DNA of 64,000 nucleotides from Arthrobacter sp. CAN_C5 (GTDB taxonomy: Bacteria > Actinomycetota > Actinomycetes > Actinomycetales > Micrococcaceae). Made by a program: the position numbers and the translations under genes. The notes beneath the pieces were generated by a model. The model ran no database searches and was not told where the DNA came from. It worked only from the letters and a program-made list of their open reading frames with translations. Shown piece by piece: positions 8,436 through 17,221 of this stretch (position 1 is its first letter; the number at the start of each line of letters is the position of its first letter). Location of the stretch: contig NZ_JAGGMZ010000001.1 in assembly GCF_017875735.1 (NCBI RefSeq), forward strand, positions 3,224,001-3,288,000, given 5' to 3'.

Positions 8436-10481
8436 TTAGACCGGAGTAAAGGTTCCCGGGATGTCGGCGACCTTCCTGCGGATCTGATACACCAACCAGT
8501 CGACCAGTAGCCGACCCGCCGCAGGATGGTTCGCATCCGTGTCGTGCTGCTGGGCGTGCCAGCGCATCACGTCCTCGTTGGCGGGACTGTTGTTGAGCAG
8601 CCAGGTGAGTGGGCACTCTTCCAGCGCTCTGGGGTGTGGTGCACCCAACCGCGCGAACTGCCAGTGGTAGGCCAACCCGCCGAGGTAGGTGCGCGGAGCC
8701 GCCGGATGAATGTCCAGCGTGAATCCTTCCGCCCACCGCGCCGCCTCGGCGGCGGGGATGGGGCGGGAGAAGTAGTATCCCTGCCCCAGGGGCGAGCCGA
8801 GGACGACGGCGGCCTCAGTTATCCCCAAATCCTCCAGTCCTTCGATGGCCACATTCATTCCAAAATCCCGGCCCATCTGGATAAGCGAGGCAATCATGCT
8901 CAGTGTTTCCACCGGCTTCCTCCGGATTTCGGACAGCAGTTCGCGGTCCAGTTTGATCGCGCTGAACGGGAGGGCGGAGAGCCGTTTGAGGCTGCTGTAG
9001 CCGGCCCCCAGGTCATCCATGGCCAGCCCGACGCCGAGCGCCACCAGCTGGTCCAGAGCATCCCGCTGCACCTCCCACTCGAGGGTCTGGGATTCGAGCA
9101 GTTCAAGACCCAGCCTGTCCGCGGACACCCCATGACGCTGCAGCGAGCTGCGCACCAGGTCCAGGCACTCGGGGTTCAGCAGGGTACTGGGAGGAAGGTT
9201 CACCGAGATATTCGCGTGGAGGCCGTCCCTATCCCAGGCGGCAACCCATCCCACCGCCATATCAATCATCTGCGCAAACAGGTCATCAAGCTCAACGTCC
9301 GACAAATAGGGGAGGAATTCGCCAGGAGCCACCAGGCGCCCATCAGGCATCCGCAGCCGGGCCAGCGCCTCAAACAAATGGACAGACCCATCCCGCAGGT
9401 CGATGACGGGCTGCATGTGCGCTTCCAAGCCACCCGACCGCAGTTCCTTCCGGTAGGCCTCGATGACATCGGCGTCGGGACGCGGCCCCGCACCCGCGAC
9501 CCCGGCGTGCAGGTACGTCAGGTTGGATCCAGCCTCGGCGAGTGGCTCAATCGCTGCAAGCGTCCACCACCGCGCACGGTTCGTTTTCGTCTTCTTCGAT
9601 TGATAGAGCGCATCATCGGCGCTGCGCAGCAGGGACGCCATGTCACAGCCATCCCGGGGAAACAGCGCCAGCCCCATGCTCATACCCACCCTGACACTCC
9701 TGCCCGAGGCAAGGAACGGCCGCTCCACGGCAGTGTGGAGCAGGTCGAGGATGTTGGCGAGCACAGCCGGCGCGGAAGCCCGGTCAATATCCTGCACCAC
9801 CAGGACGAATTCGTCACCGCCCATCCGGCCGAGGAAGTCGCCGTCGCGCAGGTTGGCCTGCATCCGCACTCCCCATTCCTTGAGCAGCTGGTCACCGGCC
9901 TCATGGCCAAAGGCGTTGTTGACCGCACGAAAGTCGTCGAGGTCGATCATGCCAACCGCCGCCGTGACTTCGGAATGATCCCCGACGGTGAAGATTTCCG
10001 ACAGCCGCTCCGCGAGCGCCACCCGGTTGGGCAGTCCGGTCACGGGATCGTGCAACGCCTGGAACCGGAGCTGTTCGTGCAGTGCCATTCGGGTGTTGAT
10101 GTCGCGCTGGACGCTGACGAAATGGGTCACCTTTCCCGCAACGTTGCGCAGCGGGGTGATGCTGAGATCGTTCCAGAAGGCCGACCCGTCCTTGCGGTAG
10201 TTGAGAATCTCGCCCCGGAAAGGCTCCCCTGCAGCCACCGCAGCCCGCATGGCCCTCTTGGTCTCGGGATCGGATCCGGGCCCCTGCAGCATGCTGCAGT
10301 TCCGACCCATCACATCCTCCGGCCGATGTCCGGTAATGGCGGTGAACGAGTCGGAGACATGGAGGATTCGCTGGTGCGCGTCGGTGATCAGGGATACTTC
10401 CGACATGGCAGCGTGTGCCTGCGCGAACAGCGAATCAGGCAGGCCCTCCCCCTTGAACCGAGATCCCCATTTCAGCGCCAT
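8436..10481 (-). CDS. LOV-GGDEF-EAL blue-light/c-di-GMP signalling protein
   Basis: 681 residues, no membrane segment. Residues 25-130 form a PAS domain of the LOV class: GRNCSMLQG with the photoactive Cys62, plus the flavin contacts Asn61, Gln66, Asn94 (NYRKDG), Asn104 (FWN) and Gln125 (VQRD). The GGDEF domain (140-305) has an intact GGDEF at 221-225 and the inhibitory site RDGD at 212-215. The EAL domain (340-585) keeps Glu371-Ala-Leu, the DD pair at 489-490, Lys510 and Glu547. Both cyclase and phosphodiesterase sites look competent. The last 90 residues carry His606, Cys623 and His642-x3-His646, resembling a shortened chemoreceptor zinc-binding domain. Next gene is katE. Confidence 0.92.
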   Translation of the reverse strand: MALKWGSRFKGEGLPDSLFAQAHAAMSEVSLITDAHQRILHVSDSFTAITGHRPEDVMGRNCSMLQGPGSDPETKRAMRAAVAAGEPFRGEILNYRKDGSAFWNDLSITPLRNVAGKVTHFVSVQRDINTRMALHEQLRFQALHDPVTGLPNRVALAERLSEIFTVGDHSEVTAAVGMIDLDDFRAVNNAFGHEAGDQLLKEWGVRMQANLRDGDFLGRMGGDEFVLVVQDIDRASAPAVLANILDLLHTAVERPFLASGRSVRVGMSMGLALFPRDGCDMASLLRSADDALYQSKKTKTNRARWWTLAAIEPLAEAGSNLTYLHAGVAGAGPRPDADVIEAYRKELRSGGLEAHMQPVIDLRDGSVHLFEALARLRMPDGRLVAPGEFLPYLSDVELDDLFAQMIDMAVGWVAAWDRDGLHANISVNLPPSTLLNPECLDLVRSSLQRHGVSADRLGLELLESQTLEWEVQRDALDQLVALGVGLAMDDLGAGYSSLKRLSALPFSAIKLDRELLSEIRRKPVETLSMIASLIQMGRDFGMNVAIEGLEDLGITEAAVVLGSPLGQGYYFSRPIPAAEAARWAEGFTLDIHPAAPRTYLGGLAYHWQFARLGAPHPRALEECPLTWLLNNSPANEDVMRWHAQQHDTDANHPAAGRLLVDWLVYQIRRKVADIPGTFTPV

Positions 10482-10803
10482 TCAGATCATTCCCCTGAGA
10501 ACTACCGCACACCAGCATGGCGCGCCTGTGACCGTTGATGATTGTTGCCGCAGTGCGGGCAGCTCGTCTCCCCAGACTGACTTCCTTACACGAATGCTAA
10601 CCCCAATTGTGACCGACGCCTCACCCATCGGGCGACACAACAAAAAAGGCGGACGACGACGCTTGATCATTGGCCCGTGCCTGCAACCGGCGTAGGGTGT
10701 CTTCACACCCAGCGCACCCCTGCCGAATCGCCGGAACTTTTAGCGGAAGGAACTCCCATGACCATCCCGGAGCCACCGGCACCCAGGCAGCCGGACCGAC
10801 CCT
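10482..10803. other. intergenic region with leader ORF
   Basis: Shared upstream region of the LOV gene (leftward) and the coiled-coil gene (rightward). It holds no tRNA or clear hairpin. A short reading frame of 17 codons starts at ATG 10758 with a good GGAAGGA ribosome site and ends with TAA at 10809-10811, overlapping the TTG at 10804 that opens the next long frame. Confidence 0.4.
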
Positions 10804-11682
10804 TTGGGTAAGGCCACGCCCTCGGACAGCGCCATGCTGGCCGAGACCGCCTCGCACCTCTACGGACTACCCCTGGAGGCGTTCACCGCCGAACGTAACG
10901 CCCGCGCCAAGGACATCGCCGACAAGGAAGTGGCCGGCCAGGTCAGGAAGCTGCCCAAACCGTCAATGGCGGGCTGGCTCATAAACATGCTCACCCTGCA
11001 CCGCCGCCCCGCCGTCGACGAAGCCTTGGCCCTGGGCGTTGAGTTGCGCGCCGCGCAGGAGCACCTCGATCAGGCCCGAATGAAGGAGCTTGGCCAGCAG
11101 CGGCAGCGCCTGCTGGCCACGCTGGGACAGGACAGTCTGGATCTTGCCAAGGAGTTGGGTCACGGTGTCAGCGCCTCGGTTGCCGCCGAGCTGGAACAGA
11201 CGTTCCGCGCCGCGATGACCGACCCGGACGCGGCTGCTGCGGTCGCAACCGGCCGGTTGCTGCGTGCCCTCACCGCCAGCGGCTGGGATGCCGTCGATCT
11301 TGCCGGCGCCGTGGGCGGACCCTTTGATCGACCCACCAGCAGCCCCACATCCGGCTCTCAGAAGTCCGGGGACGACGGCGGCGCAGAGGTCGAGGGCGCC
11401 CGCAACGACCTGGAAGACGCCGAACGGACGCTCGCAGATGCCGACGACGACGCCGAGGACGCGGGGCGGCGGATCACCAAACTACAGGACCGCCGTCGGG
11501 GTCTCTCCTCCGAGATTGAGGAGTTACAGCGTCGCCTGACCGATCTGTCGACCGACCTGAGATCACTGGACGGGCAGATCGACGACGCCGAACGTGTCCA
11601 GTCCGGCGCGGTGCGCGCCGCCCGCGATGCGCAACGGACAGTGGACCAGGCCAAACGTCAGCTGGAGCGGCTCCTCCGCTGA
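10804..11682 (+). CDS. conserved coiled-coil protein of unknown function
   Basis: 292 residues. The first 60 (SHLYGLPLEAFTAERNARAKDI onward) form a conserved-looking module I cannot name. Residues 75-180 are alpha-helical. From about 195 to the end, an acidic and then Arg/Gln-rich heptad pattern predicts a long coiled coil. No signal peptide or membrane helix. The only start codon upstream of the conserved part is TTG 10804, lacking its own ribosome site; ATG 10834 is an alternative. A well-initiated 17-codon frame overlaps the TTG, so translation may be coupled, or a frameshift may have split an original N terminus. Function unknown. Confidence 0.65.
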   Translation: MGKATPSDSAMLAETASHLYGLPLEAFTAERNARAKDIADKEVAGQVRKLPKPSMAGWLINMLTLHRRPAVDEALALGVELRAAQEHLDQARMKELGQQRQRLLATLGQDSLDLAKELGHGVSASVAAELEQTFRAAMTDPDAAAAVATGRLLRALTASGWDAVDLAGAVGGPFDRPTSSPTSGSQKSGDDGGAEVEGARNDLEDAERTLADADDDAEDAGRRITKLQDRRRGLSSEIEELQRRLTDLSTDLRSLDGQIDDAERVQSGAVRAARDAQRTVDQAKRQLERLLR

Positions 11683-11784
11683 CTCGGGCTCTCCCCGCTT
11701 CCAATGCTTACCCTCCGGAAACGCCCCGTTAATCCGGCGGTGTCGCCATGGTGTTTGACTAACCGGCCATTCACCGAGGGATCA

Positions 11785-12468
11785 ATGACACGTATCGGCC
11801 TCATTAGGGTTCTCACCTCCTCCAATCCACGACTGCTGAATCTCCATGGGCACGCGGTTCGGGAGGCTTTCGGCGTCGATGTGTTGTCCCGCGCCGTGCA
11901 GGAACAGCCGGAAGGCGTCCACGATCGCCAGACTCACGACGCTGCCGCGCCGAAGGTTCTGGCCATCGCGGCGGAACTGGCGCACCAGGTGGACGGCATC
12001 ATGATCAGCTGCTCCTCCGATCCAGGACTGGACGAGGTCCGCGGTCTTGTGGACCTGCCGGTAGTCGGGGCCGGTTCGGCTGGAGCGGCCGCCGCGCTGG
12101 CGCTGGGATCCCGGGTGGGAGTGCTGGCCCTGGGCTCAGCCCCACCACGCGCGGTGTCGCAAGTTCTGGGCAGCCACCAGTATTCGGTCCGCTCGCCCGA
12201 CGGCGTCCGACACACCCAGGATCTGCTCACGCCGTCCGGGGTGTACGAAACCTACCGTGCGGCGGAACGGCTGGTCGACGACGGCGCGGATGTGATCCTG
12301 CAGGCCTGCACCGGTCTCACCAGCATGGGCGTGGCCCTCGAGCTACGCCGCCGCTACGGGCTACCCGTCGTTGATGCAGTGCTCGCCGCCGGGTCCGCCC
12401 TCACCCTTCAGCTGGCGGCGCTCGGTGCCCAGAGATCGTCGGAGCAGCTCACCGCCGCCACCAGGTAG
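11785..12468 (+). CDS. Asp/Glu racemase family protein (hydantoin racemase-like)
   Basis: 227 residues. The two catalytic cysteines of cofactor-independent racemases are present: Cys76 in ISCSSDPGL and Cys175 in LQACTGL. The pattern resembles hydantoin and allantoin racemases more than glutamate racemase (inference from the DPGL segment). These enzymes invert the alpha carbon through a two-base mechanism in the cytoplasm. ATG 11785 has GAGGG four to five bases upstream, better than the upstream in-frame ATG at 11704. Neighbours give no pathway clue, so the substrate is open. Confidence 0.82.
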   Translation: MTRIGLIRVLTSSNPRLLNLHGHAVREAFGVDVLSRAVQEQPEGVHDRQTHDAAAPKVLAIAAELAHQVDGIMISCSSDPGLDEVRGLVDLPVVGAGSAGAAAALALGSRVGVLALGSAPPRAVSQVLGSHQYSVRSPDGVRHTQDLLTPSGVYETYRAAERLVDDGADVILQACTGLTSMGVALELRRRYGLPVVDAVLAAGSALTLQLAALGAQRSSEQLTAATR

Positions 12469-12522
12469 GCACGTCAAAGCAGTAGCGCAGCTTTCACTGC
12501 CAGCGGATCTCTGGAGTTTGGG

Positions 12523-12744
12523 CTACTGCCCGCTGGGCCGGGTGCGGCGGCTGAGTTTCGTGAGGGAATCCCATCTCCGTGCCGCAAGCCTCTGCAGGTC
12601 GCTCGTCGAACTCGAGGGGACGGGTTTCCGCGACGTCCGCCGACTCGGCCAGCCGACCCTTTTCCGTTCAACTGAGCGATCCGTCCCCGTGTCGCCATCT
12701 GGCCGCGCGCCCGGGTCGTCACTCATTTCATGATGCTTGCTCAT
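12523..12744 (-). CDS. small basic hypothetical protein
   Basis: 73 residues, rich in Arg and Ser. The frame has a strong GC bias at third positions typical of real genes here. It overlaps the end of the 107-residue frame upstream by 17 bases, suggesting translational coupling. An internal ATG six codons later (MSDDPG) is another possible start. No motif recognised; whether it is translated is uncertain. Confidence 0.4.
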   Translation of the reverse strand: MSKHHEMSDDPGARPDGDTGTDRSVERKRVGWPSRRTSRKPVPSSSTSDLQRLAARRWDSLTKLSRRTRPSGQ

Positions 12745-13051
12745 CCTGCTCAGCCCCCTCCTCGATACCTTGCGCCCAGTCAGCTGGACAGCCCTTCTCT
12801 CTCTCCTGCAACTCCTCTAGAAGTAGGAGGTAGTCTTCCTGCGCCCCAAATTCGGGAAAGTCATGGTTCATCTCGTTGAACACAGCATCGCAAAGTGCTG
12901 TCAGGTCGACCATTGGCAGGTCGGAAAGGCCCTCTGGAAGCCGCGACAATGGTGCTTCGAAATCGGACGGCAGGATCGGATAGTTGACTTCCCAATCCGC
13001 AGGGGTCAGCAGGCTAGGATCCGCCACTTCTGTCATCTCTTGATGTTTCAT
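12728..13051 (-). CDS. small acidic hypothetical protein
   Basis: About 107 residues, strongly acidic toward the C terminus (EELQERE then a Glu/Gln-rich tail). ATG 13051 has GGAG seven bases upstream; the frame stays open to an ATG at 13111. Composition is less GC-rich than the neighbours. No signal peptide, membrane helix or known motif. It is followed by an overlapping small basic frame, so the two may form an acidic/basic pair. I cannot assign a function. Confidence 0.5.
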   Translation of the reverse strand: MKHQEMTEVADPSLLTPADWEVNYPILPSDFEAPLSRLPEGLSDLPMVDLTALCDAVFNEMNHDFPEFGAQEDYLLLLEELQEREKGCPADWAQGIEEGAEQDEQAS

Positions 13052-13115
13052 TAACCGCTCCACAAGATCACGCTGCTCTCGTGGCCCACTGCTAAACCCT
13101 GCTCCGATCATAAGG

Positions 13116-13131
13116 CCAAACGCATGTTTGG
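13116..13131. promoter_or_regulatory. 16-bp inverted repeat upstream of the acidic small gene
   Basis: CCAAAC-GCAT-GTTTGG is an inverted repeat with 6-bp arms and a 4-bp centre, lying 65 to 80 bases before the preferred start of the minus-strand small gene. It could be an operator. It sits in a stretch that is AT-richer than the genome average. Confidence 0.35.
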
Positions 13132-13377
13132 TAAACAGTTGTAAGAAACGTGGGTGCTCGCCGGCTTCGCTGGCCTCATCGAAAGATAGTAAGTATGCTT
13201 GGTGGTTGAACTAAGCGATATAACGCATCTGCACCCCCATGATCATCCTGTTATAACTCTCGCCGGGTAGTGAGGATGTCCGACCGCGTACCGAGCCGCC
13301 CAATTCGGGTAGCGACCACTCGTTACAACGTGGACTGGAGCTTCTACCCTGAAGACCTCCGGGAAGAATAGGACACC

Positions 13378-13746
13378 ATGATCGACTACGCCATCGACGC
13401 GCTCCCCCTCCATTCGCCAGAGGCATTGGTTAATTTGGGGCGCGAACTCGAGAACCCAGTGGCCTGTCATGCGTTCATTCAGATCTCCATCGGCATGTGG
13501 GACCAGCGGTATTACCGGCTCACTCATGCCGTCGCTGACCGCGACGAAGCACAGCTGATGGACGTCATCCTCAGCATCGAAAGCTCCTGCAAAATGCTCG
13601 GACTCCAGCAACTTGCCGCGTTGGCCACCCTGATGAAGACCCGCCTCGAGAACCACGACCTTGACGGCGTGGAAAATCTTCTCGAACCCCTTGAGCACTG
13701 CGGACAGTTGAGCATGCGTGCGCTTCAGGAAGCCTACCCAGCCTAG
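13378..13746 (+). CDS. Hpt-fold protein lacking the phosphoacceptor histidine
   Basis: 122 residues. The helical pattern and the segment SIESSCKMLGL followed by LAALATLMKTRLENHDL match histidine-phosphotransfer domains, whose core normally reads HxLKGSSxxLG. The position of the phosphorylated His is Leu here. Such proteins cannot relay phosphate but may bind response regulators or kinases as a pseudo-Hpt (inference). Ribosome site AGGA lies seven bases before the ATG. No kinase or receiver gene is adjacent. A long frame on the opposite strand is a shadow. Confidence 0.7.
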   Translation: MIDYAIDALPLHSPEALVNLGRELENPVACHAFIQISIGMWDQRYYRLTHAVADRDEAQLMDVILSIESSCKMLGLQQLAALATLMKTRLENHDLDGVENLLEPLEHCGQLSMRALQEAYPA

Positions 13747-13786
13747 GTACCCGCCGACTCAGGTTTAACCGGTCAGGTCCCGCTAT

Positions 13787-14146
13787 TCAGAGCCCGGCAC
13801 CGGCGGACCCCGAGCGGCCTGCCCGCCATCGCGCAACCTCGGCGTCGACGTCGCGCGTCCGGGTAATGACTGGCGGGCCACCCAGCAGCTGACGACGTGC
13901 GTTGATCACCCTTCGGTTGAACTCCTCGAGGATTTCCCGGACCACAGCCTCAGTCCGCTCAGCCTTTAGCCGACCGTCCAGTTCAGCGTCGTCGTTCCGC
14001 AGGAGGAACGGCTCCGGGGCTAGACCCGTCAAACGCTCCCGAACGATCAGTTCCTTGACCCACCAGTCGGGGTCAACACTCTGTGCGGCCCGGTAGCCCC
14101 TGGCTCGCTGCACCCGACGGGCGGCGTCATTCATCTTGTCGTTCAT
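13787..14146 (-). CDS. DUF1992-like protein
   Basis: About 119 residues. WWVKELIVRE, then EPFLLRNDDAELDGRL and a C-terminal VDAEVARWR, resemble the conserved domain of the DUF1992 family (also called the DnaJ C28 domain). The segment before DPDWW is shorter than usual. ATG 14146 is preferred because GGAGGCGGAG lies directly upstream. Cytoplasmic, Arg-rich, no membrane helix. Role of the family is unclear. The gene is divergent from the F420-type oxidoreductase gene, about 100 bases away. Confidence 0.6.
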   Translation of the reverse strand: MNDKMNDAARRVQRARGYRAAQSVDPDWWVKELIVRERLTGLAPEPFLLRNDDAELDGRLKAERTEAVVREILEEFNRRVINARRQLLGGPPVITRTRDVDAEVARWRAGRSGSAGAGL

Positions 14147-14245
14147 CTCCGCCTCCCGTGCAGTGTCCGCTTGCACACCCAGTATCCAAAGATCCCGCAT
14201 CGGCGGCAACAGGAATACCGGGGGCTGCCGATTGTTGTACCGGGC

Positions 14246-14923
14246 ATGAGTGAACAGCTAAAGACAATAGGTTTCATTGGCAGCGGCCACATCGGCTCAC
14301 AGTTGGCACGGCTGGCGGCGGGGCACGGTTACCACGTGGTGGTGAGCAACTCGCGTGGACCGGAGACCCTGCAGGATCTGGTCGCTGAACTTGAGTCATC
14401 GGCTGGCAACGGCACGGCCCGAGCGGGAACGCCGGCCGAAGCAGCCGCGGCGGGCGACGTCGTCGTCGTGACCATCCCGCTGAAGAACATCGCGTCGGTG
14501 CCCGCCGAGCCGCTGACGGGGAAAATTGTCATCGACACGAACAATTACTATCCAGAGCGTGACGGGCAGATTCCGGTTCTCGACAACGAGGCCAGCACCA
14601 CCGCCGAATTGCTGCAGGACCTCCTGCCCACCTCGCACGTGGTGAAGGCGTTCAACAACATCTACTCGGCGGACCTGACCTCGAAGGGCACCCCCGAGGG
14701 GACACCGGGGCGGCGGGCGCTACCCATCGCCGGGGATTCCGCTGCGGCCAAGGAGACGGTTGCCTCCCTCCTGTCGCAGTTCGGGTTTGACACCGTCGAC
14801 GCCGGCGCACTGGCCGAGGGATGGCGTTTCCAGCGGGATACGCCCGCCTACGGTCCCACGTTCGACGTCGACCAGCTGCGGGAAGCGTTGTCGCAAGCGA
14901 AGCGCTACGCAGACACGCCCTAG
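14246..14923 (+). CDS. NADPH-dependent F420 reductase-like oxidoreductase
   Basis: 225 residues with an N-terminal Rossmann motif GFIGSGHIGSQ and a following SNSRGPETL loop. That Ser/Arg pair is typical of NADP 2'-phosphate binding in F420H2:NADP oxidoreductases and their actinobacterial relatives. The middle holds VIDTNNYYPERDG and HVVKAFNNI, both characteristic of this family. Whether the partner is F420 or another cofactor cannot be read here. ATG 14246 is the start that places the beta strand correctly. It converges on the manD gene. Confidence 0.82.
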   Translation: MSEQLKTIGFIGSGHIGSQLARLAAGHGYHVVVSNSRGPETLQDLVAELESSAGNGTARAGTPAEAAAAGDVVVVTIPLKNIASVPAEPLTGKIVIDTNNYYPERDGQIPVLDNEASTTAELLQDLLPTSHVVKAFNNIYSADLTSKGTPEGTPGRRALPIAGDSAAAKETVASLLSQFGFDTVDAGALAEGWRFQRDTPAYGPTFDVDQLREALSQAKRYADTP

Positions 14924-14977
14924 GCGGCGCGGCTCAGGTAGGAAAGTGGCATCGCAAAGGATCCCCGCCGTCAAGTC

Positions 14978-16207
14978 CTACCAGTCGTGAATGGTTCCGT
15001 CCTTCAACCGGTTGAACGGTAGGTACGCGGGATTGTAGGGGTGCGCTGCGGCCGCCTCCAGGTTCAGCTCGACGCCAAGTCCTGGCTTCTCCCCTGGGTG
15101 CAGGTAGCCGTCCTCGAAGCTGAAGGACTGCTGGAACACCTCATTGGTGAGATCCCCGTGGCGCATGTACTCCTGGATGCCGAAGTTGTGGATAACCAGG
15201 TCCAGGTGCAGGGCGGCGGCCATCCCTACCGGTGAGATGTCGGTGGGCCCGTGGATACCTGATTTGATCTGGTACTGGGATGCATAGTCGAGGATTTTCT
15301 TCATTGCGCTGATTCCCCCAGTGTGGGTAACGGCGGAGCGGACATAGTCGATCAGCTGTTCCCGGATCAGGGTCTGGTAGTCGAACACCGTGTTGAAGAC
15401 CTCGCCAATCGCAAGTGGCGTGGTGGTGTGCTGGCGGACCAACCGTAGCGCATCCTGGTTTTCCGCTGGCGTGCAATCCTCGAGCCAGAACAGGTCGTAC
15501 GGTTCCAGGGATTTCCCCAGCCGCGCAGCCTCGATTGGCGTCATCCGATGGTGACCGTCGTGCAGCAGCGGCAATTCCGGTCCAAACTCGCTGCGGACCG
15601 CCTCAAACACTGTCGGAATGTGTCGGAGGTAGGCGCGGGTGTCCCAGTCCTCCTCGGCGGGGAGCGCTGCGCGCTGCGCCGGCTCGTAGTCGTATCGGGT
15701 GCCGCCAGCACTCGGCTGCGCCGCCACCCCGTAGACAGCGTCGATACCGGGAACCGCCGTCTGGATCCGGATGGCCTTGTAGCCCAGGTCAAGGTGCTCC
15801 CGGACCGAGTCGAGAATCTCGGGGATGTCCCGCCCGCTCGCATGCCCGTAGGCGCGGATGCCGTTCCGGGACGCGCCCCCCAGCAATTGGTAGAGCGGCA
15901 TCCCGGCTGCCTTCGCCTTGATATCCCAGAGCGCAACATCGACCGCTGCGATCGCCGCCATGGTCACTGGTCCGCGGCGCCAGTACGCTCCCCGGTAGAG
16001 AAACTGCCAGGTATCCTCGATCCGGTGCGCGTCCCGCCCGATCAGCAGGGGTACTACGTGGTGCTCCAGGTATGCAGCAGCGGCAAGCTCCCGCCCGTTC
16101 AGGGTGGCATCACCAAGCCCGGTCAGGCCATCCTCGGTGGTGATCTGGAGAGTGACGAAGTTCCGGTCCGGACTGGACACGATCACTTCTGCGCTCTTGA
16201 TTTTCAC
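14978..16207 (-). CDS. manD: mannonate dehydratase-family enzyme (enolase superfamily, ManD/RspA)
   Basis: 409 residues. Enolase-superfamily acid-sugar dehydratase. Metal ligands are seen as Asp in LLHDGHH (with the catalytic His after it), Glu in WLEDCTP and Glu in AIGEVFN; a second His lies in GIHGPTD. The C terminus [11 protein letters not shown] matches the ManD group, which converts D-mannonate (or D-gluconate in some members, slowly) to 2-keto-3-deoxy-D-gluconate. Last gene of the sugar-acid operon, 42 bases after the KDG kinase gene. Group members differ widely in activity, so mannonate is likely but not certain. Confidence 0.85.
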   Translation of the reverse strand: MKIKSAEVIVSSPDRNFVTLQITTEDGLTGLGDATLNGRELAAAAYLEHHVVPLLIGRDAHRIEDTWQFLYRGAYWRRGPVTMAAIAAVDVALWDIKAKAAGMPLYQLLGGASRNGIRAYGHASGRDIPEILDSVREHLDLGYKAIRIQTAVPGIDAVYGVAAQPSAGGTRYDYEPAQRAALPAEEDWDTRAYLRHIPTVFEAVRSEFGPELPLLHDGHHRMTPIEAARLGKSLEPYDLFWLEDCTPAENQDALRLVRQHTTTPLAIGEVFNTVFDYQTLIREQLIDYVRSAVTHTGGISAMKKILDYASQYQIKSGIHGPTDISPVGMAAALHLDLVIHNFGIQEYMRHGDLTNEVFQQSFSFEDGYLHPGEKPGLGVELNLEAAAAHPYNPAYLPFNRLKDGTIHDW

Positions 16208-16249
16208 ATAGTCTCCTTGATACGAACTCGTGATTGATGAAACGACTGG

Positions 16250-17221
16250 TTAGCGGATGGTGCTTCCCGCGGATTGCCCGGCAAGGGGAAGCTCGCTGCG
16301 GTAGGGCAGGTTCTCCCAGTCCCCGGAGCCGGCGACGGCGAAGGCCCCGAGTGCAACCCCTCGCAGCAGTCGGCCAGCGGTGGGCTCCCCGTCGAGCAGG
16401 GCAGACAGGTATCCGGCGGTGAACGCGTCACCGGCACCCACCGTGTCGACGACCGGCACCGGCAGGGCGCTTTGATGGACCGCTGCCTCCCGCACGGTGA
16501 AGGCCGAGGCGCCCGCTGCGCCGCGTTTGATGATGACGTCGGTGACGCCGCGCCGGTGCAGACTGGCCACTGCGCCGGCTTCCGAGTCGCTGGACGCCAC
16601 GAGGGCGAGTTCGTCCTCGGAGGCGATGACGAGATCGGCCAGATCTGCCAGCGGACCCAGGACGGCAGCAGCTGCAGATACGGTCCACAGCTTGGCGCGA
16701 TAGTTCACGTCGAAGCTGACCAGGATGCCCCGGCGGTTCGCCTCGCCAGCTGCCCACAGCGTCGCCGCTGCGGCACTGCTGGACAAGGCGGGGGTGATCC
16801 CCGTGAGGTGGAGAATCCGTGGCTGGCAGTCCAGTGCCGTCTTCAGGTCGTCGATACAGAGGGCCGAGCCCGCAGAGCCTGCCCGGTAGTAGGCGGCCCG
16901 GGACACATCGGCAATTCGCTTCTCCAGCAGCATCAGTCCGGTGGGTCGGCTGGGATCCGTGACGACGAGGTCGGTTATCACCGCCTCGGCGCGGAGGGTC
17001 CGCAACGCGAAGGCACCTACTTCGTCGTCGCCAAGCCGGCCGACCCAGCTCGCCAGATGGCCGAGTCGGGCGAGTCCGATTGCCACGTTGCTCTCCGCCC
17101 CGCCGAGGGACATGGTCATCGCTCCCCCGGCCCTCAGCAATCCTGCCGCGCGGAGCGAGGCCATGGTCTCACCGAAGGTCACCACCTCAACCTTCGAACC
17201 GGTTGGGGTCCCGTCACTCAT
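16250..17221 (-). CDS. kdgK: 2-keto-3-deoxygluconate kinase (PfkB family)
   Basis: 323 residues. PfkB/ribokinase fold: N-terminal FGETMASL, the GGAESNVAIGLARLG substrate region and the C-terminal signature DTVGAGDAFTAGYL with the catalytic Asp. Predicted to phosphorylate KDG to KDPG with ATP, feeding the aldolase encoded just upstream. Its ATG overlaps the aldolase stop by four bases (ATGA), so translation is coupled. 2-Dehydro-3-deoxygalactonate could also be a substrate because a galactonate dehydratase is in the same operon. Confidence 0.86.
   Translation of the reverse strand: MSDGTPTGSKVEVVTFGETMASLRAAGLLRAGGAMTMSLGGAESNVAIGLARLGHLASWVGRLGDDEVGAFALRTLRAEAVITDLVVTDPSRPTGLMLLEKRIADVSRAAYYRAGSAGSALCIDDLKTALDCQPRILHLTGITPALSSSAAAATLWAAGEANRRGILVSFDVNYRAKLWTVSAAAAVLGPLADLADLVIASEDELALVASSDSEAGAVASLHRRGVTDVIIKRGAAGASAFTVREAAVHQSALPVPVVDTVGAGDAFTAGYLSALLDGEPTAGRLLRGVALGAFAVAGSGDWENLPYRSELPLAGQSAGSTIR

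Noticed and set aside
8526-10538. 670-codon plus-strand frame opposite the LOV-GGDEF-EAL gene
   Set aside because: Low-complexity Arg/His/Gln-rich translation; the minus-strand protein has intact catalytic motifs.
13243-13698. 151-codon minus-strand frame opposite the Hpt-like gene
   Set aside because: The plus frame matches the Hpt pattern and has a ribosome site; the minus frame has neither.
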